From an uncultured Lachnospiraceae bacterium (GTDB lineage: Bacteria; Bacillota_A; Clostridia; Lachnospirales; Lachnospiraceae), in contig CAMWWS010000001.1 in the NCBI GenBank assembly GCA_947178085.1, positions 1-37,690 on the forward strand: DNA of 37,690 nucleotides, read 5' to 3'. Below the pieces are notes generated by a model. That model was given only the letters and a program-made list of their open reading frames with translations, ran no database searches and had not been told where the DNA came from. How positions within the stretch are numbered: the stretch's first letter is position 1; the number at the start of each line of letters is the position of its first letter. Positions 24,061 through 32,573 of this stretch are shown here, one piece after another. The translations under genes and the position numbers were made by a program.

Positions 24061-25620
24061 ATGTCAGCAATAGAAAAAGTAGAAGGAATACCGGAGATAA
24101 GAGAAGTAAATGGAATTTCAACATTATATGTGAAAAATGTACCTTTTTTTGCTTACGCCGGAGAGGTGCACAATTCTTCTGCCAGCAGTCTGGAATATAT
24201 GGAGCAACATGTATGGGATAAAGTTGAAGGACTTCACTTGAATACGCTTCTGGTTCCCATATATTGGGAGCAGATAGAACCGGAAGAAGGTCTGTTCCGG
24301 TATGATTTGATAGATGGTCTGCTTGGTCAGGCAAGGCAGCGGAATATGAGACTTGTATTTCTATGGTTTGGTTTGTGGAAAAATGGAGAATCCATGTATG
24401 TGCCGGGGTGGGTGAAACAGGACAGCCTGAAATATTTCAGGGTGCAGAAGGAAAATCAGGATAAGCTAAATACTATTTCCCCGTTTTGTGATGCTGCAGT
24501 GGAAAAAGATGCAGTAGCGTTTGCAAATCTTATGGGGCATATCCGGGAGCAGGATGAAGGACATAATACGGTAATTGTCATGCAGGTTGAAAATGAGGTT
24601 GGGCTGCTTGGAAGTAACCGGGATTACTGTGAAGCAGCAGAAAAAAAGTTTGCCATGCAGATACCGGAAAGAATGGCAGAAGAGTATGGGGTTACAGGTA
24701 CGTGGGCGGAAGCGTTTGGGGAAGATGCCGGGGAATACTTTATGGCATACTATTTTGCAGCCGCATTGGAGAAGATTGCTTCTAAAGGGCAGGAGGAATA
24801 TCCTGTTCCATGTTATACCAATGCATGGCTGAAACAGCATCCATGGTATGCAGGTTCTTATCCTTCAGGAGGTCCGGTAAAAGATGTGCACCGGATATGG
24901 AAGCTTGCAGCCCCTTCATTATTTGCACTGGCACCTGATATCTATGTGCCATATACAGTGGATATTATGGAATCCTATAGCTATCCGGGTAACCCGCTAT
25001 TTATTCCGGAAGTGAGAAAGGATGCGGCAACAGCTTCTTACTGCCTGTATGCATTTATGAAGTTTCATGCAATCTGTTATTCGCCTTTTGGGATTGAGGA
25101 CTTGGGGCTTTTGCCGGAAGAGGTGGAAAAGCCATCGGCGGAAGTGATGGCGGCCCTGAATATTAATCCGGCAGTGTTTATGACAGAAGGCGGAAAGGAA
25201 TATTTGGGTAAAACCTACAGTCTTCTACAGAACTTGGAACCTTTGTACCTGAAATACAGGGGAACGGGCAGTATGCAGTGCTATGTAAAAAAATCAGAAA
25301 CGGATTTGGGAGCATACTTCCGGTTTAAAAGCTATCAGGCTGTTATTGATTACATGCCGACAGTAACAGCGAAGCCTTTGGCAGCAGGCGTGATTTTTGA
25401 ACTAAGTGAAAACCAGTTTCTGATTGCTGGATTGATGAGTAGGATAGTTTTTTCTGCCAAACTGGGTGAAAACAGAAAAGTTGGCATTTTAAAGTTGCAG
25501 GAGGGAAAAGTTGAAAAAGGCGAATGGATTCCTGCAAGAACCTTAAACGGAGATGAACAGATGATGATCAGTTTGGGTGATAAGCCATCATGCCTTTATG
25601 TAGAGTTATATAAGTATTAA
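24061..25620 (+). CDS. GH35-like beta-galactosidase-type hydrolase (clan GH-A)
   Basis: This 519-residue protein has a clan GH-A barrel of the GH35 / DUF5597-containing type. FFAYAGEVHNSSA begins the barrel in the GH35 manner, VIVMQVENEVG gives the acid/base Glu179 after Asn178, and NPLFIPEVRKD gives the probable nucleophile Glu317. The C-terminal 150 residues form a beta domain. No signal peptide. The ATG at 24061 has only a distant GAGGG upstream; a TTG nine codons earlier is possible, so the start is uncertain. It is the last gene of the operon before a strong terminator. Beta-galactosidase is the usual call for such proteins, but this subgroup is poorly characterised and the substrate may differ. 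Confidence 0.75.
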   Translation: MSAIEKVEGIPEIREVNGISTLYVKNVPFFAYAGEVHNSSASSLEYMEQHVWDKVEGLHLNTLLVPIYWEQIEPEEGLFRYDLIDGLLGQARQRNMRLVFLWFGLWKNGESMYVPGWVKQDSLKYFRVQKENQDKLNTISPFCDAAVEKDAVAFANLMGHIREQDEGHNTVIVMQVENEVGLLGSNRDYCEAAEKKFAMQIPERMAEEYGVTGTWAEAFGEDAGEYFMAYYFAAALEKIASKGQEEYPVPCYTNAWLKQHPWYAGSYPSGGPVKDVHRIWKLAAPSLFALAPDIYVPYTVDIMESYSYPGNPLFIPEVRKDAATASYCLYAFMKFHAICYSPFGIEDLGLLPEEVEKPSAEVMAALNINPAVFMTEGGKEYLGKTYSLLQNLEPLYLKYRGTGSMQCYVKKSETDLGAYFRFKSYQAVIDYMPTVTAKPLAAGVIFELSENQFLIAGLMSRIVFSAKLGENRKVGILKLQEGKVEKGEWIPARTLNGDEQMMISLGDKPSCLYVELYKY

Positions 25621-25665
25621 GACCAAATGAGAGGATATGGGAATAAATAAGATACAGTAATCAAG

Positions 25666-25719
25666 CTTCTTTTTGACAGGTTAGGAGCGTAATAAACCTT
25701 GTCAGAAAGAAGTTTTTTT
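25666..25719 (+). terminator. terminator closing the sugar operon
   Basis: CTTCTTTTTGACAGG (25666-25680) pairs with CCTTGTCAGAAAGAAG (25697-25712) with small imperfections, followed by TTTTTTT. It marks the end of the sugar genes. Beyond it the mobile module begins. Confidence 0.85.
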
Positions 25720-25844
25720 ATAGTAAAAAAGCAGCATTAAAAAAATCGTTCGACAAAATCAGGGAAACTGCTGCGAAAATGGAAAAAAATTATGTTGATA
25801 AAGGGAGGATTGTGTAAGCGAAAAAGAGCGGAAAAAGTTGAAAG

Positions 25845-25887
25845 GACTGATTGTACCCCGTTTCCGAAAAAACGGACACAACCAGTC
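25845..25887. repeat. two-part hairpin upstream of the XRE gene
   Basis: GACTGATTGT (25845-25854) and ACAACCAGTC (25878-25887) pair at 9 of 10 positions. Inside, CCGTTT (25858-25863) and AAACGG (25870-25875) form a second perfect stem. It lies just upstream of the XRE promoter and may be an operator or a transfer-related structure. Nothing else is seen between the terminator at 25719 and this point. Confidence 0.55.
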
Positions 25888-25890
25888 ACC

Positions 25891-25919
25891 TTTTCAAAAT
25901 ATAAATGTAAATCTATAAT
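25891..25919 (+). promoter_or_regulatory. promoter of the XRE regulator gene
   Basis: A perfect -10 TATAAT (25914-25919) has a TTTTCA (25891-25896) 17 bp upstream. The leader to the ATG is 25 bp and contains AGGAGG. Confidence 0.6.
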
Positions 25920-25944
25920 AAAGACACCAGTCAGGAGGTACAGG

Positions 25945-26286
25945 ATGATAAGTATGGGAAGTGAAAGTACAGGTTTGGGGCTTGCGGTCAGGAGCCTGCG
26001 GGAAACAAAAGGTATGAGCAGGAGGGAGCTGGCACGTGCAGCCGGCATAAGCGAATCCTATTTGAAAAAGATTGAGAACGGGCACAGGAATCCGGGGCTT
26101 GAGACGTATCAGAAAATTACGGAGGTATTGGATGCGGATATTGCTATAAGAAATTCAGATGGGACGGTAAAAGGGGAATGTGCCGCAAGGGCGCATAAGG
26201 TTTTTCTGGAAAGTACGGAGAAGCAGGCAGTATTCCTGATACAAGTATTGGAATTTATGGCACAGAGCATGAAAGCGGTAAAGTAA
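25945..26286 (+). CDS. XRE-family helix-turn-helix regulator
   Basis: This 113-residue protein has a Cro/CI-type HTH at about residues 10-64 (RSLRETKGMSRRELARAAGI, then SESYLKKIENGHRNPGLETY), followed by a short helical tail. The start at 25945 is set by AGGAGG; an open frame extends 51 codons upstream through the promoter and hairpin and is not used. It is the first gene of the serine-recombinase module, and such small XRE proteins usually repress their element's own genes. The structured repeats on both sides may be its operators. Confidence 0.82.
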   Translation: MISMGSESTGLGLAVRSLRETKGMSRRELARAAGISESYLKKIENGHRNPGLETYQKITEVLDADIAIRNSDGTVKGECAARAHKVFLESTEKQAVFLIQVLEFMAQSMKAVK

Positions 26287-27071
26287 GGAAAGGGACAGAT
26301 CGTTGCGGGTCTGCCCGGAATGACCTTTTTTGGAGATGGTTCCGGGCAGGCCTGTAACCAAGGAGGAAAGGTAAATTACGATGAAGATAAATGCCCCATG
26401 GCAGACTATGAACCTTGACAACAAATATTCTGGCAGTTTTTATCTGCCGGAATGGAATATCAGTATGTAAGGATACAAAACATCCGGAACATCTATAGAG
26501 ATGATGAGGGGAGAGCTTCGCGGGGAAATATTTGCCTGTTTAAGAGCTGGTGGCAGGGCTTTGAGGCAGGTGGAACGAGGAATCATAACAGAAGAAGGAA
26601 AAATATGAGCGGCATCCCCGGCATGGGCAGTATTGGCAGGCTGTCTTGAAGCTCTGGGTGATAATGATACCTCTGCCGGAGAACACGGCAGCCGGAGCGG
26701 CGTCCGGGAATAGCTGTGGCGTGAAAGGGTGCTACAGTGTATTCAGGCAGCTTTGCCGGGCGGTCTTTACATATTCCGTCCCACACCGGGGGAGAGGAAA
26801 TTATAAATCCATGGCAGGGCATTATGCTTTGCCTTGGCGTGTGGGGATTACTTTTTTTGTGGAAGAGGGATTTCAGATACAGAGAAAAAGATTACATTTT
26901 GGGGAGAAAGGCAGGACACATACATATTTTGTGATACCGGATTGCAGGGTATCAGGCATCATGGCAGGGAAACACCAGATAAAAGAGCATACCGGACAGG
27001 ACAAAAGATATTTTGTCAGATGCGGTACAGCATTGGGCTGGTTTTTACTTTTATGATCGGGAGGTGTCTGC
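26287..27071 (+). other. 785 bp without a confident gene; tiny ORFs
   Basis: After the XRE gene comes a strong inverted repeat (26308-26352), then AAGGAGG and an ATG at 26381 with only 29 codons (MKINAPWQTMNLDNKYSGSF, stop at 26468). The same frame goes on open to 26608 with ATGs at 26501 and 26504, so it may be one small gene broken by a stop. A 136-codon frame at 26646-27056 has no ribosome binding site and an odd composition rich in Arg, Gly and His. I do not support it as a gene. The stretch may hold decayed genes of the element. Confidence 0.4.
26308..26352. repeat. 13-bp inverted repeat after the XRE gene
   Basis: GGTCTGCCCGGAA (26308-26320) pairs with TTCCGGGCAGGCC (26340-26352) with a single T-G wobble around a 19-nt loop. 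There is no T run after it, so it is not a standard terminator. It ends 8 bp before the AAGGAGG of the tiny ORF, where it could control translation or bind a protein. Confidence 0.65.
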
Positions 27072-27320
27072 ATGACTGCGGAGGAACACAGGAAATTTTT
27101 GGAACAGGATTTTGACGATGTAAAGATAGAGGAATTAAAGGACATAAGCAGAATAAGGATTGACAGGGACAAAACGGTGGAGGAAAAAAAGAAACAGTAT
27201 CTTGGGAAAGTCGGGAACCCCTACCTTGTAAAGGTGGGCAGTACGATGGTTAAGATACGGTTTGCCAATAACGGGGTAAGCTTCGAGGATGCCTTTGAAG
27301 GCCTGCTCCTTATGGGATAA
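27072..27320 (+). CDS. small DUF6870-like protein
   Basis: This 82-residue protein ends in NPYLVKVGSTMVKIRFANNG-VSFEDAF, the pattern I associate with DUF6870, a small domain common in Firmicute integrative elements (conserved NPY, a short beta hairpin and a LED/FED end). GGGAGG lies upstream of the ATG. The role of the family is unknown. It stands 190 bp before the recombinase operon, as accessory genes of such elements often do. Confidence 0.6.
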   Translation: MTAEEHRKFLEQDFDDVKIEELKDISRIRIDRDKTVEEKKKQYLGKVGNPYLVKVGSTMVKIRFANNGVSFEDAFEGLLLMG

Positions 27321-27355
27321 CAAAATACAGGTATCGGAATTTTGTAAAAAAGCAG

Positions 27356-27384
27356 TGGAAAAATGCAGCAGTTTATGGTAAGAT
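27356..27384 (+). promoter_or_regulatory. possible promoter of the recombinase operon
   Basis: TAAGAT (27379-27384) has a TG one base upstream (extended -10) and a weak -35 match TGGAAA at 17-bp spacing. A palindrome TCCCATGGGA lies at 27411-27420 inside a GGGTG/CACCC stem (27406-27431), in the leader of the first recombinase, and could be a binding site. Confidence 0.35.
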
Positions 27385-27509
27385 TTAATCTGAAGAAAGG
27401 CAGAGGGGTGTCCCATGGGAAAGGCGCACCCGTATCAGCATCAAATCTAATATATGTTTACTGGCGTTTGTCCTGCTTAACAGTTTAAGGTTTAAGGAGG
27501 ATTACGCAT

Positions 27510-29198
27510 ATGAGAAAAACAGTAGACAGGATCTACCATGCCGCCAGCTATGTAAGGCTTTCCAAAGAGGATGGCGATGTTGCCAGCGCCGCAAAGGCAG
27601 AGAGCAACAGCATTTCTAACCAGAAGAATCTGATCAGAGATTTCCTGAAAGACAAAGACGATATTATAGTGGTTTCCGAATATGTGGATGACGGTTACAG
27701 CGGCTCTAATTTTGAGCGTCCCGGTTTTCAGATGATGTTAGAGGACATCAGGAGGGGCAAAGTTGACTGTGTGGTCGTGAAAGACCTGTCACGTTTCGGG
27801 AGGGAATATATTGATTCCGGGAAGTATATCGAGAGACTGTTCCCGGCTCTTGGTGTGCGCTTTATTGCAGTCAATGACCATATTGACAGCAAAGAGGAAA
27901 GCGGTCGGGACGATATCGTTGTCCCGTTTAAGAACCTGATGAATGACGCGTACTGCCGGGATATTTCCATAAAAATACGCAGCCACTTGGAGGTAAAAAG
28001 GAAGAACGGTGAGTACACAGGCGCATTTACACCCTATGGCTATAAAAAAGATGAAAATGACCGTAACAGGATTGTTCCCGATTTATATGCGGCAGGCGTG
28101 GTAAAGGATATATTCCGTATGAAACTGAACGGGATGAGCCAGGCCGCCATTGCGGAGTGTCTAAACGGGAAAGGCATCTTGTCGCCCATGGAATACAAGC
28201 ACAGCCTCGGCATCCGTATACAGGATCATTTTAAGACCCATGAACAGGCAGGGTGGAGTTCCGTGTCCGTCCGCAGGATACTTGAAAATGAGGTCTATGT
28301 AGGGACTTTGGTACAGGGCAGGCATTCCACGCCGAACCACAAGATTAAGAAAATCGTGGATAAACCGGAAGAGGAATGGATCAGGATAGAGGACAGCCAT
28401 GAGCCGATCATTAGCAAAAGGGAATTTGCTATTGTCCAGAGGCTTCTCGGCATGGATACAAGGACATCGCCCAATGAGGAGGAAGTCTATGTATTATCTG
28501 GGCTTGCGGTGTGTGCAGACTGCGGCGCACCCATGATCAAGCGGAATGTCCCGGCAGGTGGAAAGGTTTATTCTTATTATATCTGCTCCAAAAATGCGGC
28601 AACAAAGGAGTGCGGGACGCACCGTATCCCGAAAGAAAAGCTGGAGAGTATTGTTTTTGAAGTGCTGAAGACGCATATTGCAAACGTCCTTGATGCCGGG
28701 AGAATCCTTGAATACATTGATACCGTACCTTTTCAGGAACTGGAGATAAAGGAACTGGAAAGGCAGAGAGAGGCAAAAGAGCAGGAGATACAGCGGTGTC
28801 GGGAATTGAGGGACATGCTGTATGAAGACCTGAAAGACGGGATCATTTCCAAAGAAGATTATGCGGAACTGTATGAGGGCTATAATAACAGGAGAAAGAA
28901 AGCGGAGGAGGCAGTCCGTAAGCTTAAGCATGAGATACAGACGGTAATGGAAGCCAGGACGGATAAATATGAGTGGCTCCGTTATTTTAAGGAATACCAG
29001 AATATCAGTGAATTAAGCAGGATGGCAGTGGTGGAGCTGGTTGACAGGGTAAAGGTATTTGATAAGAACCATGTTGAGATAGATTTCAATTTTCAGGACT
29101 GTTTCCAGTCGGCGCTCCGCCAGATACAGTCTGCCGGGTGTACGGTGCGCACGGAGGAAAACGGTAGGATAAATATTCAGGAAAGGGAGGTCGTGTGA
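27510..29198 (+). CDS. large serine recombinase, first of three
   Basis: This 562-residue protein has the three parts of the TnpX/large serine integrase family. The resolvase-type catalytic domain (YVRLSKEDGD with Ser18; VVKDLSRFGREYIDSGKYIE) comes first. The recombinase domain follows (TPYGYKKDENDRNRI, AAIAECLNGKGI). Then come a zinc ribbon (CADCG near 334 and YICSKNAATKECGTH) and a coiled coil at about 400-470. It cuts and joins att sites through a serine-DNA link. AAGGAGG precedes the ATG. The next recombinase starts 1 bp after this stop, so the three are certainly one transcript. It shares the KAESNS stretch with the third protein, so these two are closer to each other than to the second. 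Confidence 0.9.
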   Translation: MRKTVDRIYHAASYVRLSKEDGDVASAAKAESNSISNQKNLIRDFLKDKDDIIVVSEYVDDGYSGSNFERPGFQMMLEDIRRGKVDCVVVKDLSRFGREYIDSGKYIERLFPALGVRFIAVNDHIDSKEESGRDDIVVPFKNLMNDAYCRDISIKIRSHLEVKRKNGEYTGAFTPYGYKKDENDRNRIVPDLYAAGVVKDIFRMKLNGMSQAAIAECLNGKGILSPMEYKHSLGIRIQDHFKTHEQAGWSSVSVRRILENEVYVGTLVQGRHSTPNHKIKKIVDKPEEEWIRIEDSHEPIISKREFAIVQRLLGMDTRTSPNEEEVYVLSGLAVCADCGAPMIKRNVPAGGKVYSYYICSKNAATKECGTHRIPKEKLESIVFEVLKTHIANVLDAGRILEYIDTVPFQELEIKELERQREAKEQEIQRCRELRDMLYEDLKDGIISKEDYAELYEGYNNRRKKAEEAVRKLKHEIQTVMEARTDKYEWLRYFKEYQNISELSRMAVVELVDRVKVFDKNHVEIDFNFQDCFQSALRQIQSAGCTVRTEENGRINIQEREVV

Positions 29199-29199
29199 T

Positions 29200-30897
29200 A
29201 TGGCAAGAAAATCAAGGAAAGTTGGTTTTGTCAACATGGAAAAAGCGGCACTGCCAGCGGCGGTAAAGGAAGAAAAGCCGGTATTCAGGGCAGGGCTGTA
29301 TGCACGCCTCTCCCTTGAAAGTGAGGCAAACAAGGAACGCGGGACGATAGAGAACCAGATGGAGCTTCTGAAAAAATTTGTGGAGGGCGCAGATGATATT
29401 GTAGTAGAGCATGAATATATGGATGTCTCCACCACCGGGACAAATTTTGAACGGAGCGGTTTTGAGGAAATGATGCGGGATATCCGGGACGGGCGCATCA
29501 ACTGCGTGATTGTAAAAGATTTGTCCCGGCTTGGGAGAAATTATGTGGAGGCAGGCAACTATGTGGAAAGGGTGTTCCCGTTCTTTGAAGTGCGGTTTAT
29601 TGCGGTGACGGACGGTTACGATTCCATCAGGGAGGGCGCAGACCTTTCCGTGTGCATGGCAAATATCTTCAATGAGTTCTATTCGAGGGATTTAGCGAAA
29701 AAGATCAGGGCATCCTACCGTTCCCATTGGAAAAAGGGGAGCAATGTCTGCGGGAACCTTGCCTACGGGCTTATGAGTGACCCGATGGACAGACACCGTA
29801 TCATAGCCGACCCGGACAGCGCCCCTGTAGTGGTGCGCATTTTTGAAATGTTTGTAAATGGGAAGATGGGATATGCACAGATAGCGCAGACCCTGAATGA
29901 TGAGGGCGTGATCGGGCCGAAAGCATACAAAGATTTCAAAAGGACAAAGGAGCTGCCGGAAGATTATAACCCGGAATGGAGGGGCGGGACTGTTTCACGG
30001 ATGCTCTGCAACCCTTATTATGCAGGGGACAGCAGGCACAACGAGCATGGCAGGGATGGTTTTGCAGAAAAAAAGCAGTGGCGGGAGCCGGAGGAAAACT
30101 GGATCATCGTGGAGGACACCCATGAACCGATCGTGCCGAGGGTGCTGTACCTAAAAGCGCAGGAAAGATTGAAGGAGATACATAAGAATTCCCCGAAGTA
30201 TGGGAAGAAAAACGAGGGGGAGCTTGCCTGCCGGAACTTCTATAAAAAGAAGATAGTGTGCGGTGACTGCGGCTCCACCATGTACCTGATAAAGAACCCC
30301 AGCGGGACAACGGATTTTGTATGCGGGGGACACCAGACAAAAAAAGGATGCAGCAGGAAGAGTGTCTGTGAAAGCGCGGTCAATGATGAAGTCCTGCGTG
30401 TGATCCGCGCCCATATGAATGTGTATGTTGACAGCATGGAAATGTTAAGGCGGATGAATCGGAAATCAGAGAGCATGAAAAAGTATGACGTGCTGGCGAA
30501 AGAAATACAGAAGCTCCACCGTGAAATGGAAAAGGTGGCAGCACACAGGCAGCAGTTATATGAAGATTATGCGGAGCGGCTGATCGATGCGGAACAGTAT
30601 GGAGTCTTTGCAGATAAAGATGCAGCCGCGGAAACGGAACTGCGGAAAAGGATAAATGAGGTCACAGAGTACCAGAAAAAATATGACCGGAATTACTGTG
30701 CTGATGTAGATTGGGAAGCCGCCATTGAAAAATACCGGAATATCCGGCATTTGACAAAAAAGATGGTGGATGCGTTTGTGGAAAAGATTGAAATCTTTCC
30801 GGCGGGGAAAATGACCGTGCATCTGTTATATGATGACATGCTGGAAGAACTGGTGGCATATACGAAGGAAAGGGAGGCGGAAGGATATGGACAATAA
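29200..30897 (+). CDS. large serine recombinase, second of three
   Basis: This 565-residue protein has a catalytic domain after an extra 30-residue N terminus (GLYARLSLESEANKE, Ser38; VKDLSRLGRNYVEAGNYVER). The recombinase domain follows (NLAYGLMSDPMDRHRI), then a zinc ribbon (VCGDCGSTMY near 354, GGHQTKKGCSRK) and a coiled-coil C terminus. It lacks the KAESNS stretch of proteins one and three, and it has a short dimer-region change (MDVSTTGTNFERSGFE), so it is the divergent member. GGGAGG lies inside the end of the previous gene. The third gene starts 11 bp before this stop, so translation is coupled throughout. Confidence 0.9.
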   Translation: MARKSRKVGFVNMEKAALPAAVKEEKPVFRAGLYARLSLESEANKERGTIENQMELLKKFVEGADDIVVEHEYMDVSTTGTNFERSGFEEMMRDIRDGRINCVIVKDLSRLGRNYVEAGNYVERVFPFFEVRFIAVTDGYDSIREGADLSVCMANIFNEFYSRDLAKKIRASYRSHWKKGSNVCGNLAYGLMSDPMDRHRIIADPDSAPVVVRIFEMFVNGKMGYAQIAQTLNDEGVIGPKAYKDFKRTKELPEDYNPEWRGGTVSRMLCNPYYAGDSRHNEHGRDGFAEKKQWREPEENWIIVEDTHEPIVPRVLYLKAQERLKEIHKNSPKYGKKNEGELACRNFYKKKIVCGDCGSTMYLIKNPSGTTDFVCGGHQTKKGCSRKSVCESAVNDEVLRVIRAHMNVYVDSMEMLRRMNRKSESMKKYDVLAKEIQKLHREMEKVAAHRQQLYEDYAERLIDAEQYGVFADKDAAAETELRKRINEVTEYQKKYDRNYCADVDWEAAIEKYRNIRHLTKKMVDAFVEKIEIFPAGKMTVHLLYDDMLEELVAYTKEREAEGYGQ

Positions 30898-32479
30898 AAA
30901 GACGGCGATATATATCCGTCTTTCTGATGAGGATGATAATGTTGACGGGATCATAAAGGCAGAGAGCAACAGCGTGGCGGCACAGAGAATCTTAATCAGG
31001 GACTACATACAGAGGAACAATCTTTCCGCCCCGTCAGATACACTGGAATATGTGGACGACGGGTTTTCCGGAACAAATTTCCAAAGACCGGCTTTCCGGA
31101 GGATGATGGATGACGCAAAATGCGGGGAAATCGGCTGCATCATAGTCAAGGATTTTTCAAGGTTCGGAAGGGACCATTTGGAGACTGGCAATTACCTTGA
31201 ACGGATTTTCCCATTGCTCGGCATACGCTTCATTTCCGTAAATGACGGGTTTGACAGTGAGGACTGTATGGGAATGACCGGGGGAATGAGTGTTGCGCTG
31301 AAAAATATCATCAATTCCATGTACAGTAGGGATCTGTCCAAAAAGGTAAGGAGCGCAATGGGGACAAGGGCTGCCCGTGGGGAATACATGGGTGCGTTTG
31401 CGCCTTATGGCTATTTAAAAGATCCTGAGAATATACACCAGCTTATCCCTGATGAAGAAGCGGCGGAAATCGTGCGGATGATATTCACAATGGCAGCGGA
31501 GGGGAATAAGAAACCGGAGATTGCACGGTTCCTGAATGAGCAGGGGATACCCACCTGCATGGAGCATTTCCAGAAGATAGGATTGAAAAGGAAATGTCAT
31601 AAGGAAAAAGAGAAAAAGCTGTGGACTATTACAACCATTGGCGATATGTTAAAAAATGAAGTTTATCTCGGAAGGACTGTCTGGAACAAGACAAGGCAGG
31701 CTTCAGTCGGCTCAAAGCGGCAGGTTAAAAATGACAGGTCAGAATGGATCATCATGGAGGGGACGCATGAACCTCTTGTGACGAAGGAAATATTTGACAT
31801 GGCAAATGCAAAGGCGTTTACGCATGAGAAGAAAAATGTGCCGAAAGGGCGGAAGCCCCAGCCCATCCTTATCTGCCCGTACTGCGGGAGGCGGCTAACG
31901 CCGACAAGCTGGGGGAATGCCTACCGGTGCGGGGAAGCTGCAACTTCAGGCATTGCGGAATGCAGGGCACTCCATGTGGACAGGGAGCGGCTGGAAAATG
32001 CAGTCTTATCCTGCACACGCACTATGGCAGGCATGGTGTCGGAAGAGGTGTCCAGAAAGAAAAAGGAATGGCAAGAGACAGCGGTCATTGAGGAAGAAAC
32101 AGGGAAGCTGGAAGCAGAGAAAAAGAGACTTTCATCAAGGAAACTCAGACTTTATGAAGATTACCGCTCTGGAAATATCACGAAAGAACAGTACCGTAAA
32201 GATTATGAGAATACAGCAGGCCGGATTCTGGAAATAGAAGAAAGGATACCAGAGCTGAGAGATGAAGTTATGCAGATCAGGGAACAGATGCTGCATGTGA
32301 AAGAGAGGGAGGCGGAGCTGGAAGGGCTGGCATTGCTTGACACTTTTGATAAGGGCAGGCTGGCTACTGTGATTGACAGGGTACTGGTTTACAGTGAAGA
32401 GCGGATAGAGATTATCTGGAAGATGGACGACTGGTTCTTTAAAGAGATAGCAGGCGAAAAGGAAGTGCTTGCAGTATAG
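30887..32479 (+). CDS. large serine recombinase, third of three
   Basis: This 530-residue protein starts MDNKKTAIYIRLSDEDD, with Ser13 as the catalytic serine. It has VKDFSRFGRDHLETGNYLER, the recombinase domain (FAPYGYLKDPENIHQLI), a zinc ribbon (CPYCGRRLTPTSWGNAYRCG, near 330-350) and a coiled coil at about 395-470. I chose ATG 30887 (GGGAGGCGGAAGG upstream) over a frame starting 57 bp earlier inside the previous gene. The 11-bp overlap with gene two implies made-together products. All three proteins keep the catalytic serine and arginines, so none looks decayed. Confidence 0.9.
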   Translation: MDNKKTAIYIRLSDEDDNVDGIIKAESNSVAAQRILIRDYIQRNNLSAPSDTLEYVDDGFSGTNFQRPAFRRMMDDAKCGEIGCIIVKDFSRFGRDHLETGNYLERIFPLLGIRFISVNDGFDSEDCMGMTGGMSVALKNIINSMYSRDLSKKVRSAMGTRAARGEYMGAFAPYGYLKDPENIHQLIPDEEAAEIVRMIFTMAAEGNKKPEIARFLNEQGIPTCMEHFQKIGLKRKCHKEKEKKLWTITTIGDMLKNEVYLGRTVWNKTRQASVGSKRQVKNDRSEWIIMEGTHEPLVTKEIFDMANAKAFTHEKKNVPKGRKPQPILICPYCGRRLTPTSWGNAYRCGEAATSGIAECRALHVDRERLENAVLSCTRTMAGMVSEEVSRKKKEWQETAVIEEETGKLEAEKKRLSSRKLRLYEDYRSGNITKEQYRKDYENTAGRILEIEERIPELRDEVMQIREQMLHVKEREAELEGLALLDTFDKGRLATVIDRVLVYSEERIEIIWKMDDWFFKEIAGEKEVLAV

Positions 32480-32506
32480 TAATATAATGTGAAATAATAT
32501 AGGAAG

Positions 32507-32537
32507 GACATCATGGGCTGATTCTGTGGTGTCTTTT
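32507..32537 (+). terminator. terminator after the recombinase operon
   Basis: GACATCA (32507-32513) pairs with TGGTGTC (32527-32533) with one T-G wobble, followed by TTTT. It lies 28 bp after the third recombinase. Confidence 0.55.
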
Positions 32538-32573
32538 CTGTTAAAAAAATAGAATAATTTTTTTAGATATTGC

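Noticed and set aside
26646..27056. 136-codon plus-strand frame before the DUF6870-like gene
   Set aside because: No ribosome binding site, odd composition and no recognisable domain; two other frames over the same bases are equally open.
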